From: Formicincola oecophyllae
GTDB lineage: Bacteria > Pseudomonadota > Alphaproteobacteria > Acetobacterales > Acetobacteraceae
Length of the DNA: 64,000 bases
Assembly (NCBI RefSeq): GCF_006542395.2
Contig: NZ_CP038231.1
Span: 1,488,001-1,552,000 of the forward strand
Direction of reading: 5' to 3'
Part shown: piece by piece, positions 35,752 through 44,576 of the stretch
Numbering within the stretch: position 1 is the stretch's first letter
How the letters are laid out: each line of letters begins with the position of its first letter
Program-made: the position numbers and the translations under genes
Notes under the pieces: generated by a model
What the model saw: only the letters and a program-made list of their open reading frames with translations
Databases searched by the model: none
What the model was told of the DNA's origin: nothing

Positions 35752-36894
35752 TCATGGGCCCTCTGGCCCCCGCTCTTCAAGCGGCCAGCGCGGGCGCGCA
35801 GGCGTGGTTAGCTCATCAACCACCGTAAGGGCGGCGGTAGCGCGTTGGCCCCACCCCCTGGCGCGCAGGCGCTCTAGTGCAGCCCAGCCAATCATGGCGG
35901 CGTTGTCGGTGCAGTGGCGCAGAGGGGGTGCTTCAAAACGCACATGGTGGCGCTCAGCACAGCCAGCCAGCCTGGCGCGCAGGTTCTGGTTGGCTGCCAC
36001 GCCGCCAGCCACCACCAGGGTTGTCAGGGGGATGTTGTTTGCAGCGCACTGGGCGAAGGCGTGATTGAGGCGGTCCACCAGGCAATCGCCCACAGCTTGC
36101 TGGAAGCTGGCTGCTATGTCGGCAGCTGCAGCCTGGGGCAGCGCTTGGAGCCCATCAGGCCCATTCCACGGTTCCAGCAGGCGCGCCACCGCCGTCTTCA
36201 AGCCTGAGAAGGAGAAGTCACATCCCGCCCGCCCCAAAAGGGGCCTGGGCAGCGCGTGGGCGCGCGGGTCGCCCTGGCGCGCCAGGACCTCCAGCGCAGG
36301 GCCGCCAGGCCAGCCAAGGCCCAGCATCTTGGCGGCTTTGTCGAAGGCCTCGCCAGCAGCATCATCAATGGTGCCACCCAAAACCTTGTAGCGCCCCACC
36401 CCCATGACCAGAACGCACTGGCTGTGGCCACCTGACATCAGCAGCGCCAGGTAAGGGAAGGCAGGGGGCGTGTCCCCTGCCAAATGCGCGGCCAAGCGCG
36501 GCGCTAAGACGTGCCCTTCAATGTGGTTGATGGCCATGAAGGGCTTGCCCAGCGCCAACGCCATGCCTTTGGCGTAAGTGGAGCCCACAACAACGCCGCC
36601 AATCAACCCAGGGCCAGTCGTGGCCGCGAAAATGCTGACGTCCCTCAATCCCAGACCGGCATCCGCCAGGGTTTGGGCCACCAGGCCTGGCAGGATGGCC
36701 AAGTGGGCGCGCGCGGCGATCTCAGGCACGACGCCACCCAAAGCGGCATGGCTTTGCTGGGTGTGCAGCCCCTCCGCCAGGATAGTGCCGTTGCCATCGA
36801 GGATGGCACAGCCTGTGTCGTCACAGGAGCTCTCAATGGCCAGCACCCTCAGGGTGGATGGAGATGGGGAAGGCTCGGTGGGGGTTGTCGTCAT
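35752..36894 (-). CDS. tsaD: tRNA N6-adenosine threonylcarbamoyltransferase TsaD
   Basis: Catalytic subunit that transfers threonylcarbamoyl to A37 of ANN-reading tRNAs (t6A). The protein starts with the usual LAIESSCDDTGCAILDG, has the metal-binding INHIEGHVLAPRL, the glycine-rich LLMSGGHSQCVLV and VVAGGVAANQNLRARL, and DNAAMIGWAALERL near the end. The ATG at 36894 gives 380 aa; the frame is open to 37002 but the conserved region begins just after 36894. It diverges from hemC across 228 bp and precedes gpsA on the minus strand. Confidence 0.96.
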   Translation of the reverse strand: MTTTPTEPSPSPSTLRVLAIESSCDDTGCAILDGNGTILAEGLHTQQSHAALGGVVPEIAARAHLAILPGLVAQTLADAGLGLRDVSIFAATTGPGLIGGVVVGSTYAKGMALALGKPFMAINHIEGHVLAPRLAAHLAGDTPPAFPYLALLMSGGHSQCVLVMGVGRYKVLGGTIDDAAGEAFDKAAKMLGLGWPGGPALEVLARQGDPRAHALPRPLLGRAGCDFSFSGLKTAVARLLEPWNGPDGLQALPQAAAADIAASFQQAVGDCLVDRLNHAFAQCAANNIPLTTLVVAGGVAANQNLRARLAGCAERHHVRFEAPPLRHCTDNAAMIGWAALERLRARGWGQRATAALTVVDELTTPARPRWPLEERGPEGP

Positions 36895-37122
36895 AAGTGC
36901 CACATGCAGCACAAAGCGGCCTTGATGAAAAGGCACAGCCCCCTTCCAGGCCTGGAAAACCTTGCCGCCCCCGCACGGCTTTGGTAGGCCAGGCCTGACC
37001 AAGTGGGTTGGCCTTTAGCTGCTGTGGCAATCCTGCCATGGTTGGCGCAGACCTGGCCGTGCCTGGCGCGCCGTTATCAGCTGGCACATGACAAGCGCTT
37101 TAGGTGGGTTTAAAGATTCATT

Positions 37123-38214
37123 ATGAATACATCATTACCTGAGGACGTGCAGTCATTCCAGATTTCAGAGGCACTGCTGCACGTTGCCGCTGAAGCCCTC
37201 CTGCGTGGCCACGGTCACGGCCGCGCACGCCACAGCAGCTTGAAGCTGCCTTTGCGCGTGGGCACGCGCGCCTCCCCCCTGGCGCTGGTGCAAACACGTG
37301 CCTTCGTAGCGCGCCTGACCAGGTTCTGCCCGCGCCTGCGGGATATGGGCGCCATTAAGGAAGTGCAGATGACCACCATCGCCGACCGCAACCAGGTGGC
37401 GCGCCTGGCGGACATCGGCGGCAAGGGCCTGTTCTCGCGTGAGATCCACGACGTCCTCCTTGAAGGCAAAATCGATCTGGCCGTCCACAGCCTCAAGGAT
37501 TTGGAAACGGAGTTGCCGCCTGGCATCGTCCTGGGGTGCACGTTGCGGCGGGAGGATGCGCGTGACGCCCTCCTCCTGCGTGACCGTTCCAAAGCCGCGC
37601 GCGCCAAGGCTGGCAGCGTTGGGGATCTTCTGGCGTGCCTGCCTGAGGGGGCGATGATTGGCTGCTCCTCAGTGCGCAGGCAGGCACAGCTTCTCCACGC
37701 TAGGCCAGATCTGCGCTTCTGCCTGCTGCGCGGCAATGTGCAAACGCGCATCGACAAGCTGCAGGCGGGTGCGTGCGATGCCACGCTGCTGGCTCTGGCG
37801 GGGCTGCGCCGCCTGGACATGGCGGACCGCGCTGACGTTATCCTGCCACCAGACGTCATGGTGCCGGCATCTGGCCAGGGCATCGTTGGGGTGACGGTGC
37901 GCGAATCAGACCATGAGTTGCGTGAGCTCCTGGCGGCGGTGGAAGACCCTGAATCGCGCGCAGTCGCCACAGCTGAGCGCGCTTTCCTGGCGGAGCTTGA
38001 CGGTTCCTGCCGCACCCCTGTGGGCGCTTATGCGGTTATGGAGCGGGGGCGGTTGCACATGGAAAGCGTCCTTTCCACCCCAGATGGTCGCTTTGAACGC
38101 CGCGCCCATGCGCAATCCACCTTGCGTGAGGCCGCAGCCCTGGGCCGCAGCTTGGCGGCGCGCCTGCGGGCGGAGACGCCGCCAGCGCAGTTCGCTGCCA
38201 TTACCGCCCCTTGA
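37123..38214 (+). CDS. hemC: Hydroxymethylbilane synthase (porphobilinogen deaminase)
   Basis: Polymerises four porphobilinogens into hydroxymethylbilane for heme synthesis. Conserved blocks are VGTRASPLALVQT, IGGKGLFSREI, DLAVHSLKD (Asp of the active site), GCSSVRRQAQLL and GSCRTPVGAYA, where C296 attaches the dipyrromethane cofactor. At 363 aa it is about 50 longer than usual: some 40 residues precede the conserved core, with a His/Arg-rich run before it, so a later start cannot be excluded. It is divergent from tsaD and 62 nt before hemD. Confidence 0.95.
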   Translation: MNTSLPEDVQSFQISEALLHVAAEALLRGHGHGRARHSSLKLPLRVGTRASPLALVQTRAFVARLTRFCPRLRDMGAIKEVQMTTIADRNQVARLADIGGKGLFSREIHDVLLEGKIDLAVHSLKDLETELPPGIVLGCTLRREDARDALLLRDRSKAARAKAGSVGDLLACLPEGAMIGCSSVRRQAQLLHARPDLRFCLLRGNVQTRIDKLQAGACDATLLALAGLRRLDMADRADVILPPDVMVPASGQGIVGVTVRESDHELRELLAAVEDPESRAVATAERAFLAELDGSCRTPVGAYAVMERGRLHMESVLSTPDGRFERRAHAQSTLREAAALGRSLAARLRAETPPAQFAAITAP

Positions 38215-38276
38215 AGTACCCTTGGGTAAGCGTCCTTGGGTTGGTGCCGCCTTCCTGGTGCCCACTCTAGGTAACC

Positions 38277-39071
38277 ATGCAAAACCGCGCTGAAGCTGAA
38301 AAGCAACGCCAACCCCCATCAGGCCAGGAGGGCTGGGGATGGGTGAACCCCCTTGCAGGGCCTGAGGACTTCCTTGCTGGGCAGGGGCGTCATGTGTTGG
38401 TTACCAGGCCCCAGCCAGGGCTGGGGCGCACCATGGCGGCCTTGAAGGGGGCTGGTTGGCAGGCCGTGGCTGCACCAGCTTTGGCCATTACGCCCGTACC
38501 GGCCCCAGGGGAGGGCTTTTGGCGCACCCTCCTGGCTGCGGGCTGTAAAGCTGTGGCCCTGACCAGCGCCCAGGCGCTGCCTTTCCTGGCCAACGCCCCC
38601 CGCACGCTGCCGCTGTGGGTGGTAGGGGTCAAAACCGCCTATCAAGCGCGCCAAGCTGGCTTTGGCGCGGTGGTCACGGCCAGTGGCACCGCCCAGGCGT
38701 TGGCCCAGCTATGCCGCCAGCATGGGCTGGTGGGCGGCAGAGTGCGCCTGCTGACTGGGCGCGGTGATGATGGCACCCTTTACAACAGCGCGCTGGCTGG
38801 GGAGCTGCAGGCGGAGCGGTTGCTGGCTTATAGCGTCAGCCATGCCCAAGCCCTGCCAGAACGTGCCTTAGCGTTGGCTAGGGCACGGCAGGTGCACGCG
38901 GCTGTGTTTTACTCAAGCGAAAGCGTGCGCGCCTTCCTCAAGGCTTGGCCTGGGGGGGAGAGCGCGCTGCTGAGGGGGGTGGAAGCTTGGTGCCTCTCCT
39001 CCGCCATTGCTGGTGTTGCCGCCCCAAACGCGCCCTGGGGCCAGGTCGCGGTGATGACGGACGCCCCCTAG
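38277..39071 (+). CDS. hemD: Uroporphyrinogen-III synthase
   Basis: Closes hydroxymethylbilane into uroporphyrinogen III, inverting ring D. The 264-aa protein shows the family pattern of two alternating alpha/beta lobes: HVLVTRPQPGLGRTMAALKG at the N-terminus, VALTSAQALPFL, VVGVKTAYQARQAGFGAVV and FYSSESVRAFLKAW towards the end. The family is weakly conserved, so the immediately preceding hemC supports the call. About 35 extra N-terminal residues precede the first strand. It is convergent with secB, with no obvious terminator between them. Confidence 0.88.
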   Translation: MQNRAEAEKQRQPPSGQEGWGWVNPLAGPEDFLAGQGRHVLVTRPQPGLGRTMAALKGAGWQAVAAPALAITPVPAPGEGFWRTLLAAGCKAVALTSAQALPFLANAPRTLPLWVVGVKTAYQARQAGFGAVVTASGTAQALAQLCRQHGLVGGRVRLLTGRGDDGTLYNSALAGELQAERLLAYSVSHAQALPERALALARARQVHAAVFYSSESVRAFLKAWPGGESALLRGVEAWCLSSAIAGVAAPNAPWGQVAVMTDAP

Positions 39072-39167
39072 GGGGAAGAACCTCCTAGGAAGGCCGCGTT
39101 GTGTGGGCTGCGCCCACACCGTGCCCCAAGGCCCAGCTTCAGACCTAAGGAGTACGGCTTGGTGGAA

Positions 39168-39746
39168 TCAGGCTTCGCCCTTGGTGTCAGGGAAGTTCTG
39201 GTTTTGGGCCTGGCGGGCCTGCCACATAGCCACAAAGTCAATGGGCTGCAGCGTGATGGGCGGGAAGCTGCCTTCACGCGTTACGTCACTGATGATGGCG
39301 CGGGCGAAGGGGAACAGCAGGCGCGGCACCTCAACCAGCAGGATGGGCTCAATGGCCTGCTGGGGGGCGCCTTCAAGGGTGACCACGGCTGCGTAGTTCA
39401 GTTCAGCGATGAACACGGGCGCGGCGTTGGGGTCAGGCGCCTGGCCCATTGTCTGCTCGGTGGATTCATTGGCCGTCACGCGGATGATGAGGCAGACCTC
39501 AAATACGGGGCGGTCCTTTTCCAGGCGGTTGGCCTGGACATCGATGTTCACACCGACATTAGGGGGGGTTGTCATGCGCGCAAAAGTGGCAGCGCCCTGG
39601 GGCACTTCAAAGGAAAGGTCCTTGAGGTACTGCAGATTGACGGCCAGCGGCATGACGGGGGGCAGTGGCATGTCGCTGTTGGCGCCTTCAGCGCCAGTGG
39701 GGTTGGCGCCCTGGTTTTGTTCAGGGGTTTGGTCGTTGTCAGCCAT
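39168..39746 (-). CDS. secB: Protein-export chaperone SecB
   Basis: Tetrameric cytosolic chaperone that keeps preproteins unfolded and delivers them to SecA. The 192-aa product has the conserved core AVNLQYLKDLSFEVPQGA, VFIAELNYAAVVTLEG and LLVEVPRLLFPFARAIISDV, followed by GSFPPITLQPIDFVAMW. An Asn/Gly/Glu-rich N-terminal tail of about 30 residues is typical of alphaproteobacteria. The ATG at 39746 has AAGGAG 6 nt upstream, so the much longer open frame to 40088 is not used. It is divergent from the Tim44-like gene. Confidence 0.95.
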   Translation of the reverse strand: MADNDQTPEQNQGANPTGAEGANSDMPLPPVMPLAVNLQYLKDLSFEVPQGAATFARMTTPPNVGVNIDVQANRLEKDRPVFEVCLIIRVTANESTEQTMGQAPDPNAAPVFIAELNYAAVVTLEGAPQQAIEPILLVEVPRLLFPFARAIISDVTREGSFPPITLQPIDFVAMWQARQAQNQNFPDTKGEA

Positions 39747-40182
39747 GGTTGGCTCCTTCAAGTTGAGGCCGCATCGCAGGCTAGGTTGGCGCAGGCCTAG
39801 TAGCAGTCCAGATTGCGGCCTTGCAGGTAGGCAAAAGGCAGTGCAGAGCACCAGTTCCGCAGGCTTGGCGCGCTGGACCTTTGGGGTGGCACACCAGGCT
39901 TCGGGCCTGGAAAGGTTCTGGGCAAGTGCTTTGCCGCACTGGCGCCACCATGGCCCAGCCTTGCCCCCAATGCCATACCTCACCCCCAAACACCCCTCAT
40001 CTAGCCAGCTGTTGGGGTGGGTGTGGGTGCAGGGTGCCCGCAGTGTCGCCAGGATGTATGCCCTGGCAGGCGGGACTTGGCGCCACACGGGGTGTTGGTG
40101 TTATGAACAAAGCTGACAAAGCCAATTCCAGTGTCAGCTGCTGGCCCTGGAACCGGTCAGCCAGAATGGGGGACGAACTGTC
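39747..40182. other. Intergenic region between divergent secB and Tim44-like gene
   Basis: A 436-bp spacer that must hold promoters for both genes. No gene with a ribosome site was seen, and the fxsA gene often found next to secB in related bacteria is absent. Scattered short repeats of CCCCAA/TTGGGG type occur at 39970-40020. No convincing promoter or operator could be chosen by eye. Confidence 0.5.
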
Positions 40183-40977
40183 ATGGACAACATGGGACAC
40201 ATGGCCAGCCATGTTCATTGGGACCTGGTGGTGCTGGCTGTTCTGGCCTCCGTTCTTGTGGTGTGCCTCTACAGGGTGCTGGGCAAGCGCATTGGCGCCC
40301 AAGGCCTGCCCCAGCAACGCCCCTTGGCAAGCCTCGCCCCCCAGGGGCCGGACGCGCCCAAGGGCGTTCTGCAGCCACCCCCCCTGCCCACCACGCGCCC
40401 TGAGGCAGCGCCCCCGACAGAGCATGTCCTGCCTGACGCAGGCGTTAGCTTTGCCGCTACGCTGGCTGAAATGGCTCAATACATTCCTGGCTTTAGCCCC
40501 AGCGCCTTCCTCAACCAGGCGGAGGAAATCATCGCTGCCGTCCTAGCCGCCTACAGCGCTGGCGACAGGAAGGCCCTTCAAGCGTTACTGACGCCGCAGG
40601 TGTTCGCTGCCTTCACCGCCCAGCTGGACAGCCTTGCCAAGGAAGGGCTGAAGCCGCGCATCGCCCTCAAACGCATTGAGAAGCTCACTGTGGTTAATGC
40701 TCTGGTGGAAAACCCCAGTGAAGCTACAGGTGCTGAGGTTGAGGGTGGCAAGGGCGCGCCAGCCGGGCAGGGCTCCTTCTGCCGCATTGATGTCGATGTC
40801 GTCTCGTGGCAGGTCAGCTGCATTGTCAATGAGCAGGGCCAGCTGACTGAAGGCACAGAGGCCCTGACGGAATTCCATGAATGCTGGGGGTTTTTCCACA
40901 GCCCAGGCCAAAGCGCCATCGTGCCTGGTGTGGGGCTAGGCCCCACATGGCGCGTGGGCGAAACGCGCGCCCTTTGA
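40183..40977 (+). CDS. Tim44-like protein (TimA)
   Basis: A 264-aa protein with one N-terminal membrane anchor (LVVLAVLASVLVVCLYRVLG, about residues 15-34), a Pro/Ala-rich linker to about residue 85 and a C-terminal Tim44-like domain (SPSAFLNQAEEIIAAVLAAY onward). Such genes sit opposite secB in alphaproteobacteria and are called TimA or Tim44-like; a role in envelope protein handling is suspected but unproven. The ATG at 40183 has GGGGGA about 10 nt upstream. It is followed by a Smr-domain gene 78 nt later; the mltA gene usually between them is missing. Confidence 0.85.
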   Translation: MDNMGHMASHVHWDLVVLAVLASVLVVCLYRVLGKRIGAQGLPQQRPLASLAPQGPDAPKGVLQPPPLPTTRPEAAPPTEHVLPDAGVSFAATLAEMAQYIPGFSPSAFLNQAEEIIAAVLAAYSAGDRKALQALLTPQVFAAFTAQLDSLAKEGLKPRIALKRIEKLTVVNALVENPSEATGAEVEGGKGAPAGQGSFCRIDVDVVSWQVSCIVNEQGQLTEGTEALTEFHECWGFFHSPGQSAIVPGVGLGPTWRVGETRAL

Positions 40978-41055
40978 GGGGCTGGTTTGGCCACCCCCAG
41001 GACTTTTCTTTATCGTTATTTGTGACAACACCAACCTTCAGGCAGGAAGTGCGCC

Positions 41056-41874
41056 ATGGCTCAGGGCCGCGATGAGGAAGCGAAGCTCTGGCGGCATTAC
41101 GTGCGCCGCAGTGGCACGGCGCCTGCGCCTGAAACGGGGCTTGGGGGGCGCTTCCTGCCTGAGGTGATGTTGGGCGCCACGTCCCGCAGCGCCCTGGCCA
41201 CCCATTTGCTTGGCCCCAAGGAAGGCCCAAAGGCTGGCGGCAGGGGAGGAGTGCGCGCGCAGAGCCGTGCCCGCACAGCCCGGCGCCCTTCCAAGGCGCG
41301 TTTGAACAGCCCTTTAAACAATCCTGACAACCACCATGGCCAGGCTCAGCTTAGCAGCCCCCCACCCTCTTCGCAGGCCCCACAAACGGCCTTGGTGGAA
41401 GGGGCATGGCTGCAGTTCAAGGCAGGCTTGGCGGCAGGGCCACAACCAGCCTGGCAGTCACTGGCTAGTTTGCGGCCAGCGCGCCACCACCAAGGGCGGC
41501 GCGAACGTTTGGCGCGCTTTCAGACTGAACAGGCACGCCGCCAAGCTGAACGCCAACAGGTTCACAACAACCTGGCCTTGGTGCGCCATGTCAGCAGCGC
41601 CAAGCGGGCTGTGGACGCACGCTGTGACCTGCATGGATTAAGCGTTGCTGATGCTTACTGGGTGTTTTGCGCTTTTATGCGCCGCGCACTGGAGCAGGGG
41701 ATGCGCTGCGTTGAAATCATCACGGGGATTGGGCGCTTCAGCGGGGGGCAAATCAAGCATGAGGCGCGCCATTGGCTGGAGAACTCCGAGTTCCGCCAAC
41801 ACGTGCAGATTTCAGTCCACCCCGACCCTGGCAACAAGGGCGCCATCAAGGTCCTCCTCAAGCGGCGGCGCTGA
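41056..41874 (+). CDS. Smr domain protein
   Basis: A 272-aa protein whose C-terminal third is a Smr (small MutS-related) domain: RCDLHGLSVADAYWVFCAFM, then VEIITGIGRFSGGQIKHEAR, then IKVLLKRRR. The DLHG and TGxG motifs of these nucleases are present, although the usual TGKG is TGIG. The first 170 residues are Ala/Pro/Gln-rich with LARFQTEQARRQAERQQVHN, probably disordered or helical. The ATG at 41056 has AGGAAG about 6 nt upstream. It follows the Tim44-like gene, as in the secB-timA-mltA-smr clusters of alphaproteobacteria. Nuclease substrate unknown. Confidence 0.85.
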   Translation: MAQGRDEEAKLWRHYVRRSGTAPAPETGLGGRFLPEVMLGATSRSALATHLLGPKEGPKAGGRGGVRAQSRARTARRPSKARLNSPLNNPDNHHGQAQLSSPPPSSQAPQTALVEGAWLQFKAGLAAGPQPAWQSLASLRPARHHQGRRERLARFQTEQARRQAERQQVHNNLALVRHVSSAKRAVDARCDLHGLSVADAYWVFCAFMRRALEQGMRCVEIITGIGRFSGGQIKHEARHWLENSEFRQHVQISVHPDPGNKGAIKVLLKRRR

Positions 41875-42197
41875 AGGGATGCGCTGGGTGATACCGGGGC
41901 GTGCAAACTTTGACTGGACGCTGGCCTGTTACTGCTTGTAGAATGCGAACCATTCGCAACAAGCTGGGCTTCCAGGCACTGCCCTGCAACCACCCACACT
42001 GAACCCCCACACTGCTTGGGCTGTTGATTGCGGGGCCTTGGCGCACCCCTGGCCCTGGTCCTGTGTCTGGCCCCAGCGCCCCTCAACACCTTTAGCTTAT
42101 CTGCATCTTATCTGTGCGCCTTCAATCCCCTTCACGTCCCTGTGCCCTTGCCGCTAGGGTGCCCTTGAAGGCAGGCCAAAGCCCCTGGAGCATTCCC
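41875..42197. other. Leader region of the iron-type ABC importer operon
   Basis: A 323-bp spacer between the Smr gene and the substrate-binding protein. Its notable content is the Fur-like box at 41944-41958, abutted by a -10-like TAGAAT at 41939-41944, and TTGACT at 41911-41916, which is too far (about 23 nt) for a normal -35. The frame of the next gene is open from 42114, but the ribosome site points to 42198. Confidence 0.5.
41944..41958. promoter_or_regulatory. Putative Fur-type iron box
   Basis: TGCGAA-CCA-TTCGCA is a perfect 6-3-6 inverted repeat that fits alphaproteobacterial Fur/Mur-type operators of the TGCRA...YGCA form. It overlaps the end of a -10-like TAGAAT, the position expected of a repressor site, and lies upstream of a FecB/FecCD/FecE-type importer. 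Regulation by iron is inferred. Confidence 0.6.
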
Positions 42198-43376
42198 ATG
42201 GTCACATCACCCCATCCTCGCCCCGCCAAGCGGGCAGGGCGCCTTTTTGCAGCGTTTCTGGCTGGGGCTGGCCTGTGGTGGAGTGGTGCCAGCACCCTGC
42301 AAGCGCGCGAGGTGACCGACATCTTGGGCCGCCATGTGCAGGTGCCAGACCATCCCCAGCGCATCGTCCTGGGGGAAGGGCGGCTGATTTACGCCCTGGA
42401 GCCCCTGGAGGGGGAAGGCCTGTTCAAGCGCGTTGTGGGTTGGCAGGGGGAGTTCCGCAGCTCTGACGCCCAGAATTACAACGCCCTTAAAGCCATCCAC
42501 CCTGAGGCCGAACGCGTTGCCGTGATTGGCCGCAACTCAGCTGACACCATCAGCCCTGAGAAAATCCTGCAGTTGCGCCCAGACGTCGCTATTTTCAGCA
42601 CAACAGGCCATGGCCCAGGCCAATCTGGCCCTGTGACGCAGCGCTTGGCTGAAGCCCACATCCCCGTTGTGTTCGTTGATTTCAGGGCTGACCCTGTGAA
42701 GAACACCGTCCCCTCCATGCTCGTCCTGGGACAGACGCTTGACCGCCAGCGGGAGGCCAAAGCCTACGCTGACTTCTACCAGGACCGCTTGTCCGCTGTG
42801 CGCAAAGCTGTAGCTGAGGACAAACACCCAGCGCCGCGCGTCTTCATCGACATGCTGGGCGGCCAGCGCCCTAATTGCTGCCACACGGCTGGCAACGGCA
42901 ACATGGGCGCCTTCATTGAAGTCGCTGGGGGTGACAATTTGGCCGCCAAGTTGCTGCCAGGCTTCATGGGGGAGGTCACGCCGGAATGGCTGATGGCCGC
43001 CCAGCCTGATGCCCTCATCCTGGACGGCACGCGCCCTGGCGGCAGCACGGGCCCTGGTGTGCAGATGGGCGCTATGGTTAGCGCGGAGCAAGCGCGCGCC
43101 TCCATGGAGCGGTTGCTGGAAAGTGCTGACCTCACCCCCCTCAAAGCAGCCCATGACGGCCATACATGGGGTGTGTGGCATGCTTTCTACGACAACCCCT
43201 TCAACATCCTGGCCATTGAGGCCATGGCGACCTGGTTCCACCCCAGCACCACGGCTTCCATCCACCCTGAGGCCGATCTGCGCACCATCCAGGCGCGCTT
43301 CCATGGGCTGCCTGGCCCTGGCACCTACTGGGCTGGCCCTGTGAGCTTGCCTGCTAAGCAGGGCGCCCAGCCGTGA
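42198..43376 (+). CDS. Periplasmic substrate-binding protein of iron/cobalamin-type ABC importer
   Basis: FecB/BtuF-type binding protein: signal peptide from MVTSPHPRPAKRAGRLF with hydrophobic LFAAFLAGAGLWWSGA and cleavage near LQA, then DILGRHVQVPDHPQRIVLGE, the usual opening of the class III fold. Conserved later parts include EKILQLRPDVAIFSTTG and TPEWLMAAQPDALILDG. A Cys pair in PNCCHTAGNGN is unusual. The ATG at 42198 has GGAG 7 nt upstream, giving 392 aa. It is the first of three overlapping or closely spaced transporter genes behind a Fur-like box, so a ferric siderophore or heme is the likeliest cargo; cobalamin is possible. Confidence 0.85.
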   Translation: MVTSPHPRPAKRAGRLFAAFLAGAGLWWSGASTLQAREVTDILGRHVQVPDHPQRIVLGEGRLIYALEPLEGEGLFKRVVGWQGEFRSSDAQNYNALKAIHPEAERVAVIGRNSADTISPEKILQLRPDVAIFSTTGHGPGQSGPVTQRLAEAHIPVVFVDFRADPVKNTVPSMLVLGQTLDRQREAKAYADFYQDRLSAVRKAVAEDKHPAPRVFIDMLGGQRPNCCHTAGNGNMGAFIEVAGGDNLAAKLLPGFMGEVTPEWLMAAQPDALILDGTRPGGSTGPGVQMGAMVSAEQARASMERLLESADLTPLKAAHDGHTWGVWHAFYDNPFNILAIEAMATWFHPSTTASIHPEADLRTIQARFHGLPGPGTYWAGPVSLPAKQGAQP

Positions 43377-44479
43377 CGGCAGCTTTGCAGGACCCAGTCA
43401 CAGCCAGCCCCAGCACGGCCAAACTAAATACAGGTGCTGGCGAAAGCGCGCTGGCCTCCATGCAGCGCCGCTACCGCCAGCTTGCGCGCAGGCGCAGCGC
43501 CATTTTGCTGGTTCTGGGTGGGTTGATTGCTTGTTCCATGCTGGTGGACTTCTCCCTTGGGGCGGCAGGGCTGGGGCCTGGTGCATTAGCGCAGGCGCTG
43601 CTGCACCCCCATGCTGGCGGGATGGACAGCGTCATCGTGTGGCACTTGCGCCTGCCTTACGCGCTGATGGCGGTTCTGGTGGGGCTAGCCTTGGGCGCTT
43701 CTGGCGCTGAAATGCAAACCATCCTGGACAATCCCCTGGCTAGCCCCTTCACGCTGGGGGTATCGGCTGCTGCCGCTTTTGGGGCTTCGCTTTCCATCGT
43801 TCTGGGGTGGCACTTCCCAGGCCTGCCTGAAAGCTGGGCTGTGCCGTGCGCGGCCTTCGTCACTGCTATGGGTTCGGCGTTGCTGCTGGAGGTTGTTTCC
43901 CGCTTGCGTGGGCACAGCGCCTCCATGGTTATTTTATTTGGCATTGCGCTTGTGTTCACGTTCCAGGCCCTGGTTTCGCTGATGCAGTTCATGGCTGACC
44001 AAGACGCCCTCCAGGAGCTGGTGTTCTGGACCATGGGCAATTTGACCCGCGCCGACTGGGGCAAAATCGCCATCCTGGGTGGTGGCTGCGCGTTGATGCT
44101 GCCTTGGGCTTGGTCCCAGGCCCCCGCCCTGACCGCCCTGCGCCTGGGGGAGGACAGGGCGGCCAGCTACGGCGTTGACGTGCGCAGGCTGCGCCTGGGC
44201 GCTTTAGTGCGCATCAGCGTTCTGTCATCGTTGGCGGTGGCCTTTGTTGGCACCATTGGCTTTGTGGGGCTGGTGGCGCCCCACATCGCCCGCCGCCTTC
44301 TGGGGGAGGACCACCGGTTCTACCTGCCTGGCGCTGCGCTTTGCGGGGCGCTCATCATGTCGCTGGCCTCCATCCTGGCTAAGAACATCATGCCAGGGGT
44401 GCAAATCCCGGTTGGCATCGTCACAGCGCTGGTGGGGATTCCGTTCTTTATGGCCATTGTTCTGAAGCGGCCTTCCTGA
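43373..44479 (+). CDS. FecCD-family ABC transporter permease
   Basis: Inner-membrane permease of the iron-chelate/B12 importer family, with about ten hydrophobic helices over 368 aa. Family motifs are VIVWHLRLPYALMAVLVGLA, GAEMQTILDNPLASPFTLGV and, near the end, GTIGFVGLVAPHIARRLLGEDHR (the EAA-like coupling loop). GTG at 43373 overlaps the TGA of the binding-protein gene (GTGA), so translation is coupled. About 45 mostly polar residues precede the first helix. A single permease gene implies a homodimer, as in BtuC. Confidence 0.92.
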   Translation: MTAALQDPVTASPSTAKLNTGAGESALASMQRRYRQLARRRSAILLVLGGLIACSMLVDFSLGAAGLGPGALAQALLHPHAGGMDSVIVWHLRLPYALMAVLVGLALGASGAEMQTILDNPLASPFTLGVSAAAAFGASLSIVLGWHFPGLPESWAVPCAAFVTAMGSALLLEVVSRLRGHSASMVILFGIALVFTFQALVSLMQFMADQDALQELVFWTMGNLTRADWGKIAILGGGCALMLPWAWSQAPALTALRLGEDRAASYGVDVRRLRLGALVRISVLSSLAVAFVGTIGFVGLVAPHIARRLLGEDHRFYLPGAALCGALIMSLASILAKNIMPGVQIPVGIVTALVGIPFFMAIVLKRPS

Positions 44480-44576
44480 AGTCTCCCCTTAAATTGCCCT
44501 CGAAAAGGCCCAGAACACGGCCTACGCCCAACGCGCAACGAATCTTAAACAAGTTCCAGAGCGAGGTCTCCACAGC

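Noticed and set aside
39747-40088. Longer start for secB at 40088.
   Set aside because: The extension has no family similarity and the ATG at 39746 has an AAGGAG site.
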